In this document: one piece after another, positions 27,203 through 40,400 of the stretch | How positions within the stretch are numbered: position 1 is the first letter of the stretch | Layout of the letters: each line of letters starts with the position of its first letter | Assembly (NCBI RefSeq): GCF_900090045.1 | Contig: NW_021638282.1 | Location: 30,369-94,368, forward strand | Direction of reading: 5' to 3' | Origin: Plasmodium malariae | Taxonomy: Eukaryota; Apicomplexa; Aconoidasida; Haemosporida; Plasmodiidae | Length of the DNA stretch: 64,000 bases | Program-made: the position numbers and the translations under genes | Notes under the pieces: generated by a model | Seen by the model: the letters and a program-made list of their open reading frames with translations, nothing else | Told to the model about the DNA's origin: nothing | Database searches by the model: none

Positions 27203-28163
27203 TTATCTTTTCCTGTATATAATTTTTTCATATTTTTTAACTTTTTTGTGGTAATATAAAATTCCTAATATTATTATGATACCGAATATGACGAAGGATG
27301 TAAAATATATTAGAAAACGAAAAAAAGGTGTTATATATAAAATATTAGATGCCCCATCTCCTTTAGGTGTATAGTTGAAAAGTGAATCTATATAGCTCTT
27401 CAAGGATGTGTGAAATTTCCCCATCGCTCTCTTGCCTAAAGAAAAGCTTAATAATTTATACAACCCCCTTGCAAGACCACAATTAAAGCAATAATCTAAT
27501 ATTAATGATATTGATAACAAAATTAACAATATTATAGGTGTTAAAATGCGTAATTGGTATTTTTTTAGTACCATATTTTCGTATAGCTTGTTACTAATTG
27601 TTCTGTTGTTTTTAAGAAAATTAAAAAAATCTAATTCTTTGAATATTTGTTTTTCAATATGAGAATATTTTTTTGTTTCAAATATATAAGTTTTATTTTT
27701 CTTAGCTCGTTTATTGTATTGCACATTACTTGATGTACCTCCATCTTGCAGTTCATATTTACTTTCTCCCCCTTTTTCGTTATTACATATATTTTTTTTG
27801 TCTTCGAGTTCATTATTTGGTATCATGTATTTTAATCCTACAATAGCTGAAACGTGATTTTGTCTACGTATTCCTAGTAATCTATAATTTCTTATATCAT
27901 TTTTTTCGTAATAAGTATAGTTTTCATATAAATATTTATTAAACGTAATCTAAAAACACAAAATAAAAATATAATATATATAAAATAAAAACATCTTTCG
28001 CTAAAAAACAATATTACCACAAATTAAACATGAAAAATGTAAGTAACAGAAATATCAGAATATAATATTATCACACCATATCAAAGTAAAAATGACATAT
28101 CCAACTTAGAAGGATAAAGGTTACTATTTTAGTAGATATAAATATCTTAATGTTTTGTTTCAT
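27203..28163 (-). CDS. fam-l protein (exported, two membrane helices)
   Basis: Exon 1 is 28163-28077 (29 codons, MKQNIKIFISTKIVTFILL...), the 127-bp intron is 28076-27950 (GTGTGATAAT ... TTTTAG) and exon 2 is 27949-27203, in total 277 residues. The RLL motif is at 52-54 (RNYRLLGI). The core FETKKYSHIEKQIFKELD, then FFNFLKNNRTISNK, is classical fam-l and pairs this gene with the one at 20193. Helix 1 is about 164-182; the GLARGLYKLL loop follows; helix 2 is about 240-261; the tail is YYHKKVKKYEKIIYRKR. The tail stops three residues early because the usual TTA-AAT-GAA end reads TAA here. The fam-m pseudogene is the downstream neighbour, so an original fam-m/fam-l pair has lost one partner. Exported; function unknown. 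Confidence 0.87.
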
Positions 28164-31100
28164 TATACATATATCTATTATTGTAATATAGACAGTAATG
28201 AATAAATTGAGAATAATATAATATTCTTTTAATTATAAATGATAATATATTTATTTTATTAATTTTCTTTTTTATTATCTTTTATTTTTATATAAGAACG
28301 TAGTAAAATTTATGCAACAACAATGCATTTTACAAAATGAACAAAGAAAAATAACTATAAATATATGCTACGAAATTTTTATTTTAATTTTATTTTAAAA
28401 AAACTTTTATTAAAATTAAATTATTTTAGTGTATTTATAAATGTTTAAAACACATAAATTAACTATTTGTTATAGTTTTAAAATGTATTCTTTATTATAC
28501 CTTTTAAAAAAAATGAAACAAATAAAATAATAATAAAACATAAGATTTATTAATACTGTTATATATTGAGCATATGTAGCATATAGAATGTATAGAATGT
28601 ACGTAATCTATTATATATGATATTAAGGGGAAAATAACTAATTTTAACCATATTTCTTTATTAATAATTTAAATATTGTAAACATAATTTCAAAAAAGTA
28701 GTTATTATAATAAAAATATATTAATTATAATAATAATATAATAAATTTAAAGAGAAATGAAAAAATATATTCTGTATACCATTCTATTACATATTAATTA
28801 TAACACTTTTGTTCGGCTATTGTCTATAATATATCTTATAAGTATAATATATATCATGCTATTAAAAATATAAAGAAAACATATATTTTAAAAGTAAAAA
28901 AAATAATAATGTTGTTATTTTTTTTTGTATTATAACTTTTAAATATTATAACATTTAAACTTTATTCTTATTATTTATAAAAGAAATGTTTTTAAGTAGT
29001 TCAAATTCAGTTTTTTCTTTTTATAAATAAAAAATTTGTATTTAAAGGAATTGCTTTTATAATAAAAAACAAATAAAACACAGTAATTTTGGTATTATAT
29101 CTATTATTATTAGAATAAACTTAATTAGATATTTTATTTCTCTATTCATTCAATAATGAAAAAGCGTACGTCTTTTTCTTATAATTTTATTATATCATAG
29201 ATATTCAATAAATTATTATAAAATAAATTGAATCAACTATGATGAAAATACAATAATAGAGAAATAATTATACATATTCTTTTTTGTACTAATAAACAGT
29301 TAAAATAATCAATCCTACTAATAAGCTACATATAATGCTTTCAGGAAAATAATATTGAACTAACATATTTTGATTTTTTCCTGCCAAAATTCCGCAACCT
29401 AAGATAAAAATCCTTTATATTGATATGAATATTATTTGCAGAAATGAATATATTATAATGAATAATTATAACAACTAAAGTTAAAAAAAAAATCAAAGAC
29501 CAATAAAAGAAAGAAAAAAGACTATATTTGCTTATAACAATTGTTTTTGTATGTGTGATACTAAATGGATTTTATCTCCTATATTGAAGTAATAAAAATA
29601 ATTTAATACATATACAATATCAATTTATAATGATTTACTGTAATAATAGTTATATCCTATTATGCATTTCCTTAAAAGATTAATTTTTTTAACATGTTTT
29701 TATAATCAATCTTTGTATATATTTTAAGTATAATACGTGACATGGTTGTTCATATTTTGTGTTATATATTGAATTCTTTTTCTTTATGTTTAAAAATTCT
29801 ATTTTGTTATTGTTAATTATTAGTATTATTAAATTTTTTGATAAAATAACATTCATGATGCCGTTTATTTTTAATTTTACATAAAATATGCTGAAAAGTA
29901 TTAAACTTTTTCAGGCTACAAAATTATTCTTTAGTACTGAAATTTATATTTTCTGTTAATAAGTTTTTGTGAATTCACATTAAAAACATAATTCATATAT
30001 ATATCTTCACTTATGATAATATAACCACTGCTTAGATTAAATAAATATTCTTGAAAACATGAAAAACCATAATAGATGTTACGAAAAAAGGCCGATAAGA
30101 ATTTGTTATTTGTTCTTTACATTTTTCACCAAGTGTTCTAATTTTCAATAAATTATTTGACATATTTGTAATTTCATGTATTCCTCTTTTTATATAAAGT
30201 TCATTGATTTATAATACTATATTTAATCTTTTCTAACGTAATTTTTATTTTCAAATATGTATTAAGATTTATTTTTCATATTATATATCTGTTGAATATT
30301 CTTGAACAATACTATAAATTACAAGATGTTTAATTTTATTTAACTTTTTATCTGTTTATAGTTCTTTATTTCTTTAAATATATTCAACAGATTTAAGAAT
30401 TATTGTATTCATTATTTTTATTTTTATATTTATTTTTTTTTTTTTTTTCTGTTTATTACCTCTTATATAACAATTTATCCCATCGAAAAATTTATATTTT
30501 GAAAAAGATAATATTTAATTTTTGGACAGCCTTATTTCTATATAATAAACTTAATTAATGTATGTTATATTAATATACCATATACAAGAATAAATATGGA
30601 TTAAATATTTTTATTATTATAGTAAAATTCATTTAATTATAAGAATATATACTTTGTGTTTTCCTATATATGTATAATACATGTAAAAAATAAAGTAATA
30701 TAAATTACAAATAACATATTAATGATGAAATATTAACATTAACAATATAATTCATTAAATAATTTATTTCCTATACATGTATAAAATTAAAACCAGTATC
30801 TCATAAATAACTAATAACAGCATACTAAAACAGATGGGTGACGTAATAATTTTCCTTATATATTTCCTGTCTACTGTCTTTTACCTATTTCATATATAAC
30901 ATTCTCTGAAGTATTGAAGTAAAAAAAATAAATATATATATAAATATGTTACATTTGTATAAATAGAAAAGAAATAAAAATATATTCCATACTAATGTAT
31001 TATTAAAAGTATTATTTCCCTTTAAGATTAAATAAAAATATATATAATAATACATTTAAAAAATGTTAACATAATTAAATAATGACAATGCTGTTATTTT

Positions 31101-32017
31101 GTATAAATAATCTATAATATTCAAAATGTTAAAAGAATTTTTGTTGCAATAATATATTTATAATTATTTATTAGAATTATTAATTATCATTTTCTTACTT
31201 TTTTAATATAAATATTATTGTTTTACTGTTATTAATATTATATGGACGGAAATTTATGAAAAATATAGAAAGAAGGAATTTGAAAATAAGATAGTATAAT
31301 TTATTATAAAAATTAGTGTATTTATGAAAAATAAAATATATGTTAATTATATATCTTAATAAATTAATACACATTCCATAGGTTATATAAGTATGAATTG
31401 TAATTGCATTTGCAAGTATATTTTTATTATGCTGGAAAAATAAATGTTTCACGGTATATTTTTCACTTAATCAAAATTACTATATATATTTTATTATAAA
31501 ATTTTATATTCAAATGAATAAATATATACTATTATTTTTTATTTGGATATTTAAAGAAATAACACTGGACTCATAAAAATCATGATAACAACTGAAGCTC
31601 GTGTTAATATATAATATAGTATTTCCTATAGGTTAAAGTAAGTATAATAAGCATATAAACTTTTTGGTTATATATTATAGAGATTAATATAATAGAATTA
31701 TATCTAATAATATTATATAAAGGAAACATGCATTTTATTAAATAAAATATGATATATTAATCAAATGTTTTTTTCCTAATTCATAATATAATAAAAAATT
31801 TTCCAATATATTATGTTCAAAATGGCATTAATATGAATGACATATATTAATAAGAGTAAAATATTATTTTTTACAATAATTCTGTGTCACATATATTCTC
31901 TCTATATTATTTATTGTTTTTTTTTTTATTATATAATAGATCATTCCAAGAATTAACCTTATCATTTTTCATATTAGTATGAAAATAAATCTCCATTCCA
32001 GAACTATATGTAAATTA
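28164..32017. other. Gene-free region upstream of fam-l gene
   Basis: No intact gene. The -650 block is at about 28815-28950. DNA at about 30180-30260 resembles the upstream regions near 18.6 kb and 61.4 kb. A less AT-rich patch at 29281-29420 has a short frame with a CGILAG part and a hydrophobic end, too short to call. The ORF at 31195-31452 is a leucine/isoleucine/tyrosine-rich frame without family features and is not accepted. Confidence 0.45.
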
Positions 32018-32218
32018 CTAATTTCCTGCAGAAACATAACCTATTCTAATTCTTCGTTTTTGGAATATGAAGTACCATATTCAATGATATTTTTATTAAT
32101 TCGCATGAATCTTCTGGAACTAATCTCTCTATTATTCTTTTTTCCTTATTAAGAATATTGTGAATCCAATATCCGATGGGAATAAAGTATTATGTAAAAT
32201 GTAAAATAATGAAATTCG

Positions 32219-32254
<36 letters not shown>

Positions 32255-32803
32255 ATTAAATGAAAATTAAATATAAATTTTGTGCTGAGTTTTCATAATT
32301 TTTTACGATAATTCTTGTAATTCCTTAAAACAAAGACAAAATGTAATAAGAAATGTTCCCAGAAGTGTAAAACCCCCGGAGAAAGCAGTTTTTAATTCAG
32401 GTGAAACAGAACTACTATAAATAGTTGTACTTCTGTTACACGAATAATCTGTACCTGTATGCTTTTCTCAATGCTTGCACAATTTCTAAATGCGGTCTTC
32501 CCATAATTTTGTTCTACTTTCATAATTAAATCCTTCAATTATATATTCAATTTTTTGTTTTGTTTATCCATTCATTCAGTAAACTACAGTACTCGGTATC
32601 AATAGAAGTATAACGTGCTTCCACTAATGGAACCCATACATATTTATTTCTATAATTATAATCAATAATACAACCAATTTTATATAAATTATCATGCTTT
32701 CCTTTTAAAGAAGATGATGATGGAAATGTTTTTGTTAAATAATGAGATTGAACATCTTGTTCAAAATATTCAAATATAACATGTTTTTACTTGTTCTTGA
32801 ATT
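32018..32803 (-). pseudogene. Degenerate 3' part of a pir-family gene
   Basis: Reading on the minus strand from about 32803: FEYFEQDVQSHYLTKTF, CIIDYNYRNKYVWVPL, then EYCSLLNEWINK (the Cys plus L-N-x-W pattern typical of pir), a frameshift, SRTKLWEDRI with two in-frame stops, CNRSTTIYSS, a helix (GGFTLLGTFLITFCLCF) and a stop at 32303-32305. A separate downstream segment (32190-32018) reads FIPIGYWIHNILNKEKR and, after a shift, RRIRIGYVSAGN-stop, which looks like the pir cytoplasmic exon. Between the two lies a probable intron with a long AT run. The N-terminal part of the protein is missing. pir proteins are variant proteins of the infected cell; this copy cannot be functional. An STP1-like relative is the alternative. 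Confidence 0.65.
32220..32250. repeat. AT microsatellite
   Basis: A pure TA/AT dinucleotide run of about 31 bases, the longest seen in the window. It lies in the presumed last intron of the pir relic and is likely to vary in length between isolates. Confidence 0.9.
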
Positions 32804-35800
32804 CTGAAAAATAAAGGTAGAAAATAAAATGAAATAAAAACAGTAGACTACAAGTATATAATAAATTTTAAGAAATTAATAAGAAATATATATACATTAT
32901 AATATTCAAATTAGTTCATAAAAGTTATTATATAAAATAGATGTATGATAATATATTCACAGGCACCCTAAAAAAATTGTGCTAAATGTGATTATATTAA
33001 CAACAAGAAATTGTAATATGCACCTATATAGTTGTTTATTTTTTATGTAAAAAACATGTATAAATATTTACATTATTTGCTCAACTGTATAAGAAATTAA
33101 AATATGGAATTTTTATTAGTACATAAGTTTTTATTAATTATTAACAGTGATATAAATAAACATAACTTTGTTAATAATATTTCATTTAATAATTGAAAAA
33201 ATGCAAAACCATTTTTATAATAAAATTAATAGGAAAGCTGATAATTATATATTTTTTGTATTAACTACTAATAATATATATCTTGAAGAATAAATTGTTA
33301 TTTATATAAAAATTTTAATAGAATATTACATAAAATAAAATATTATTTTTTTCTAAGAAACTTATTTCAAGTATTTTTCTAAAATACTATGTATTTAAAA
33401 TAATAATAAAACAATTTTTTTCTTTTAAATAATTCATAGATAACAAAAAAACATGTGCTAATAGTTAGCATAAGTACTTTAATTTATAATTTAATAATAA
33501 TAAAGATGATACAAAAAAGTGGATACATATATTATATAAACAGTACTCATAATAAGAAATAATATTATAAAATAATGACTAAGCTGTTTTATAATTTTTT
33601 TGATCTATTACTATGTATATTTCAAAAAGGAGATTTTTCCAAACATTTCCATCACCAAAGTATATGTATATTTTAATTGAATAATATATTATCTGATCAT
33701 TTTATATTTACATTTTTTTACATTAATATATATATATAGTCTTTATTCATGAAATTAGATATTAATATAACAAAAAAGTCCTGTTAAAAAAAAATTTCAA
33801 AAAAAAAAGTAAAAAGCGTTGATTCGAATTAATTATATAATTTTTGAATTGTAATAACTTCAGTGCTGTAAAAAATAGTAGAGTGAATAAAATCCATTAT
33901 ATTCCATAAAAAAACATATATAAAAATTTTCTTCTCATTATTATTACTCTTTACAATTTTTATAATAATTTATTCATATAATCCGTTCAGGTAAATATAT
34001 TAATATTATATGCACACTTTTTTTTTTTTTATATATTTTGTACTTAAAAATTACAAATTTTAAATTATTATTAATATATATCAATTTCATGTTATATTTC
34101 GCTAAATATAACTAAAGAAAAAAGTGTCATAATTATCATTGTGGAATGTTCTTCTTTTCTAGTAATAATAAAAATTTTTAATGTTACTAAATATCGCCAT
34201 GTGCTATATAAAGTGTTATTTTCACATATTTTATGTCTAAAATGACTTTTCATTTTTCCCTGTATATATATAGTGTTTTCAGTAAAAATAAAATTCAGTA
34301 GCTAGAATAAATTTTCACATATAAAGTATTTTTATGTATACTAATATAATATTTCTTATATTCTTATCTAATTTATATATTTAACGGATAACAGAAAAGT
34401 TATAAATAACAAAATTATAGTGAATATTAATATTATTAATGAATAAGCAAACTTCTAAAATATAATTTACTCAAATTATATTTTTAGAGTATATTTTATT
34501 AAAATATTTCTTGAGTATTTTTTTGTTTTTTTTTTGATTTACTTAAATTTTACGAAGGTAAAGTATATTCAATTTAAAAAGACGATATTGTACATCCATA
34601 AAACAAAAATATTTTAAGTAAAATATGTAACACATTAAAGGTTATATATATTTAAATTGAAATCACTTATTTCAGTGTTAATTCCTTATATACTACACTG
34701 AATATTTTGTATTCCATTGAGATTAATTTATAATATCCCCTTATCGATGATTAAAAGTTATTGTTACGCTTTCAGAATATTCTTCCACATATTTCAAAGC
34801 AATCATGACATCAATCATATGAATACAACAAAATGTTTTTATTTAATGCTCAGTTTAATAAATATTTTTGTTAATTTTATTTTGTTTTATAATATATATT
34901 TAGCATACAATAAATAAATACTTATACTCGTACTTTATAATTAATATTATTAAATATTTTTAACATTCATTATTTTGTTTTTTTTATTATTAAAAAAATT
35001 AATTTTATATTTGAATATTTAATGTATTCATCTAATAAAACTTGTAATTACTTTCTATTATTTTATAGAATCATTCAAAAAATATACAAATTAATGATAA
35101 AAACCATTATTTTAATGTCCCCTTAATACTGAACAAAGTAATTAATTTATAGCGCAGTATAGAATAATATTATTTAACTGTTATTGAGAATAATTAATTG
35201 TGATGACTAATTGTTTTTTTTGATTTTTTTTTACTTAATTTTTTTATAAAAGTAATTAATTCATGTCAAAAATAAAATTAAGCATTTTTACAATTAAATT
35301 AAAAAAAAAAAAAAATTATATATTAAAAATCTGTTTATTGTAAAATTCATATTTTCTAAATTAAAATTACAAATATTTGAAAAGTATATAAATTTATTTT
35401 CAATTACATATAATGATGATGCAAAATATTTACGGTTACATTGTATGCCATTACTGTGATAATTTTGTTTAAGTAAAAATAATAATGATATAAATATATA
35501 AAAAATAAGTATATAAGCACTAAATTAACTATATATATACATCACAATGTGTTATTAAAATATAATGATTTAAATAATATGTTTAATCATCTTTAAATAT
35601 AATTATATTTTTTTTTAATGAATTCAGTTTTTTTTATCATATTGTTCATTATATGTAATTATTAGAGAGAAATATGAATTAATTTAAGATTGTTTTTATT
35701 TTAAGAATATTGAAATATTCCTTTTAAAATATTTTCATTAATAATAATAGTAAAAATATATTTAATATACGAAACAAATTCATTAATATATACAATTTAA

Positions 35801-37457
35801 TTTAATATCAAATATTCTATATATATAAATTAGTATCTCTTTAAAAATATTCTTTATTAAATACCTTTTATATTAATATATATATTTTTAGAGTGTCACA
35901 TAACAATTAATATAATCAGTACATTGTTCTATTTTTATTTATTGCAAATGAATATAATGAAACATAAGTATTTAATTTTATTCAAAAATACAATTTATTA
36001 CAACTTTAAAGTTAATGTATACATTTTTTGTTACTTCATTGCTATTCTTCATATAATTTTTGCATATTTAGTTTAAAATTCATACAATTATATATGGTTT
36101 TTAGGTAATACTTACCTATTTTCTTATTAATTCCTAATATTTATTCAACTTAATTTTTAAGATCGATACTTAAAATTAATTTTTATATATTACTATCATA
36201 ATTTAAATACATCACTTATGTATGTTTTAGTTATTTTCCGCTATTTTTAATATAAGTAAAAATTATAACATATAAATATTGCAAAGAATAAGTAAAAAAT
36301 ATTATTTTATAATTTTATTATTAATTGGTTTATGTAACTGAAAATACCGAAAAATACAATGTACTCCTAATATTTTATATAATATGAAGTTATTTCATAA
36401 TGTATAACTTCATTATTAGTGAAATACGAAAATAATATCACAGAACTCATTATTAAATGATATATAAACTTTCCATTACTTAATCCTAAATAGATCATAT
36501 TTAGAAAGAAACCCAACAAATTATCTATTAATAATTTCTTAATTATTGTCCAATAATTTAATCTCTTAATGATAAAAGAAAAGATTAAAATAAATAAAAT
36601 ATGTAGGTTATTTAAGTATAAACTTTCACTATAATAAGTATTCAAGTAATTTGTGAAAAATTAAGTAAACTCTACAAATATTCACAAAAATAATATAACA
36701 ATTGGTTCAAAAACTTCCTTTAATTATAATATTTTGGAATCCCAAAGTTTGTAATCTGTAATAAATAATCCATAATTAAAAAATACATCATTTCATTATA
36801 TATTAATGAAACATTTAGACTATGTAAAAAATTAAGTCTGTTAAAAAAAATTTTAGAACTAGCACCTTTTATAAAATATTTCGCATAAAATATATTTTAT
36901 GGACTAAATAATTATATTCTTCTTTTTGTGAAGAAAAAATTTATATTTATATCATTATTACAAAAATTAATCATATACAATTACTGAAAGTAAAAAAGAT
37001 ATTTATTGTTAACTTAACAATTATAATACACTATCTTAAATAACCAAAAAAAATCATCATTTTAGACTTAATCGAAAAAAAAAAAAAAGATTAGTCAAAT
37101 GGACAAGGATATACTGCATTAAAACTATGTGAATTATTCTTTTATATATTAATTTTAAAGGATATATATATATTATTTATGATATCTATTTTAGCACGAA
37201 GATGTATATATGGAGAGAACATATTTAGTTAAGCTAAAGTCATCCATTAAAATATATATTGAAACATTTTCAAACAGTCAAAATTTAATATTAGCAAAGG
37301 AAATAAGAACACTCATTTTTATAGTCATCTTATAAAAACATAGATATTTTAGATGTATTTATAAAATAAAAATAATTATTTTTATGGTTGTCAAGTATGT
37401 CACTAAATATATAACTATATGTTAAATTCATCGTTATAGAAAAACACATATTACTTC
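32804..37457. other. Long gene-free region
   Basis: No gene accepted. Nothing readable remains of the 5' part of the pir relic. The plus-strand ORF at 34717-34917 and the minus-strand ORF at 36367-36645 have no family features; the latter lies in DNA shared with 54720-54950, which has no matching open frame. From about 36390 to 37457 the DNA aligns with 54700-55766, the 3' flank of another type A gene. Confidence 0.5.
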
Positions 37458-38413
37458 TTATTCATTTAATCTTTTTCTGAACTTAATATTTTCATATTTT
37501 ATAACTTTTTTATAGTAATAAATCATTCCTAATATAAATATGACAACAAATATAAGGAAAGGTACACCATAAAAGAATAGAGATAATACACAAATTTTTT
37601 CAATATTCCCCCATGTACCCTCGCTTAATAATGAAGTCAAAAGTCCCTCTACCCCATATATACCAGTTTCTTTAGATCCAGTTTTGTATAACATGCGTAA
37701 TAAACCCAACAACCCACCCTCTGTAAATGTCTCTAATGAAAGATCTAATATGGGTAATATCAATATCAAGATAAATAACAAAAGTAGAGTAATTCGTATT
37801 CTGCGTTTTTTACGTGCTAGCTTTTTATATTCATTATATTCAATAATCTTGATATTTTTAACGTAGTATTCATAATCAAGTTTTTTAAATATTTTTTTCT
37901 CAAAATCAAAATATTTTTTTGTTTTACCTATACCACATTTATTTTTCTTAACATTTTTACTGTATTCCTCAATATACAATGAACTCCTACAAGATTGTTT
38001 GCGTTTTCCTTCCGTTTCTTTTTTATTATTAGATATATATTTTTTTTCTTTCAATTCTTTATGTGGCATTTCTTCTTTAAAATTTGCAATACTTGAATCC
38101 TTTTCCTGCTTATATTTTGCTAATAATCGACAATTACTAGTTTTTAAATGTCTGCTAAAATTGTATTTTTCATCCAGATTCTCCTTTAAAGAGTTCTAAA
38201 AAAAAAGAAAAACGTAAATATTTCTTATTTAAATGGAAAAATATTCTCATCCAAAAAAAAAGCATTAATAAAAATAAATATTTAAAGCATAAACAATATA
38301 AATGCCTATGAATAATATTATGGTACCACATCATAGTAAGAGTGATATAACCACATTAAAAGTATAATTGTTGAAATTTTAATAAATAAGAACAACATAA
38401 TTTTTTGTTCCAT
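37458..38413 (-). CDS. fam-l-like exported protein, type A
   Basis: Exon 1 is 38413-38327 (29 codons, MEQKIMLFLFIKISTIILL...), the 131-bp intron is 38326-38196 (GTACCATAAT, an unusual donor here, ... TTTTAG) and exon 2 is 38195-37458, in total 274 residues. The RLL motif is at 52-54 (SNCRLLAK), with Ser in place of the usual Arg three residues before it. The core KTKKYFDFEKKIFKKLDYEYY follows at about 120-140. Helix 1 is about 162-181, ending LPILDLSL; the loop has EGGLLGLL; helix 2 is about 234-257; the tail is YYYKKVIKYENIKFRKRLNE. It lies 1,987 bp from the type B gene at 40401. Closest relatives in the window are at 13025 and 55767. Intact; exported; function unknown. Confidence 0.85.
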
Positions 38414-40400
38414 CATATATATTTCTAAAGTTATAATATATTCAGGAAGAATTATATGTATAATAAGGTATTATATATTCAATGATAAATCGTGCTACAT
38501 AAATATTTTCATTTTTTGTTTATTATTTCTTCTTAGAAAGATAAAAATATATATATAACTAAAATGAATTTTACTACACGGACCAAAAAAAATATCTTTA
38601 AACGTATATTATAAATTTTTAATATTTATGATATTATTAAAAAAAATAACTTTAAATAAGAAACTATAATTTTAATTCATTCCTAAATATTTTAAATATA
38701 CAAATGAATTATTTTATATAGCCGAGTAATTACAAGTTTTTTTTATAGAAATTTCCCCTTGTAAAAAAGAAATATATGATAAATTATTATTTCTAAATAC
38801 TAAACTAATTTACAGCATGAAACGTATAGAATATAGATCTATTTCAATATTTTATATATTAGGATAGAAATGTTTAATTTTAATTGTGTTTTCCTATTAT
38901 TAAATCTAATTACTACGATATTACACTTTCAAAAACGAGTTATTTATTTTATAAAATATTAATTATTATAACTATAAATTAATTGTAAAAATTAATGAAG
39001 TAGTCAATAAACTGTACAACTTTTTTTGTTTTGTTAAATATAACACACTTCGTAGTTTTCACATAAACAGGAACTTTAGATTAAGTTTTACAATATATTT
39101 AGAAAGTTCAATTTATATTGTGCTATTAAATCCAGGAAATAATATATATACTTTAAAAATAAATAAAAACTTTTTATTTTTGTGTTATATTTTTAAAAAA
39201 TTTAGTTTTTAATTAAATTTAATTTGTACCATTATTACTAAATGGAGATTCTTTAAATTAATCCCCTTATTAATATTTTTGTAAATGCGTATATGACGAT
39301 ATAAGAAAAAATATTATGTTATAAAAATACAAAAAAACGAAACAGTAAAATTAGAATATGAATATTTCATACAATTAAGATAATTTTTAAATATTCCAAA
39401 TAATATAAATTTACGTGTGAAGTGAATATACAGATTATTATACGTAAATTAGGAATAACGACGTGTAACTATAGATTTACCAAAATATATTATTTAGTAA
39501 CTTTTGTATTGTAATTTTAAGAGCTAATATATTAGTGCTCGTTTGGACTTTTACAAATGTATTGTGTCAGAAATTTAATTTTACAGATACAGATTAATCA
39601 AAAAATACAAATAAATAAAAATTCCTTTTTTTTTCGATAATTCTTATAGCGAAAAAAAAAAAATGATCTGTTCAATTATATTTGCAATATTTGTAAAGTA
39701 AACCAAATAATAATCAATTATAAAATTATTATGTTAGCAAAAAATTACTGTAAAAATCCTAAATTTTATTTTATTATTCTTTTAAAAAAATATTGTTCCA
39801 GCAAATAAATTAGGAAATAAACAAAGAACAAAAAATAAAATTTAAAATACTATTTTATAGTTAAAAAAAATAGTATAAATATATATATCAGTACAATAAA
39901 TATAATCACTTTCTATTATTATATACAAAACGAAGCACGTTAATTATTAATTTAAATGTAATAATTCGTTTTTTTAATAATCTTAAAAAATAATAATTTT
40001 ATACTACAATATGATAAAAAATATAGAGTGACAATATTTTTAGTTAAAATGTAAACTAATAAATGAATTCAATATAATAGTATTAATTCTGCTGTTATAT
40101 ATTAAAGTACAAATAAATATGCTTCTTCGAAATTTGCATGTATACAGCAATATATATATTTATCCATAATATTTAATTCAGATCAAGGAATACACAAAAA
40201 TATTTATTAAAAAACTTTCAAACATTTAAAATTGCAAAAAAAATTAAAACTTTTTTGTTATATTTACCTATAATTATAACTACATATATGTAAATTCATA
40301 TATAAAATATATTCAGTTATTCTTATATTTAATATGTTATTAAAGATATTACAGGTACTATATAACATTAAAGTCTTCTTTATGGAAATAAACATATTCC
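38414..40400. other. Gene-free spacer of second A-B pair
   Basis: A 1,987-bp spacer with no gene seen. It contains the upstream motif (38719-38734), the -650 block (about 39080-39200), and near 40215-40290 the shared 3' element of the type B gene (AACATTTAAAATTGCAAAAA, then a TTATATTTACC part). Confidence 0.55.
38719..38734 (-). promoter_or_regulatory. Conserved upstream motif of the 37458-38413 gene
   Basis: The plus strand reads TAGCCGAGTAATTACA, about 312 bp before the start at 38413. It is a diverged copy of the TAGTAGAGTAATTAAA motif, placed at the same distance and preceded by the same AAATATTTTAAATATA context. Confidence 0.35.

Larger units (their letters stand above)
36390..39200. 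repeat. Segmental duplicate, copy 1 (paralogous to 54700-57500)
   Basis: The type A gene at 37458-38413 together with about 1 kb of 3' flank and about 0.8 kb of 5' flank aligns in order with the 54.7-57.5 kb segment. Anchors include ATATATAAACTTTCC against ATATATAAAGTTTCC and TAATCCATAATTAAAAA in both flanks. Limits are approximate. Confidence 0.6.

Noticed and set aside
27631..27813. Minus-strand ORF of 60 codons
   Set aside because: Another frame of the same strand within the fam-l gene at 27203-28163.
30835..30900. Short plus-strand frame starting MGDVIIFLIYFLS
   Set aside because: Only about 20 codons, wrong strand, and no partner exon.
31195..31452. Minus-strand ORF of 85 codons
   Set aside because: Rich in I, F, Y and N only, with no export motif, splice context or relative in the window.
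34717..34917. Plus-strand ORF of 66 codons
   Set aside because: Wrong strand for this region and no recognisable features.
36367..36645. Minus-strand ORF of 92 codons
   Set aside because: The duplicated counterpart near 54720-54950 is not open, so the frame is not conserved.
37684..38199. Two plus-strand ORFs
   Set aside because: Antisense to exon 2 of the type A gene at 37458-38413.
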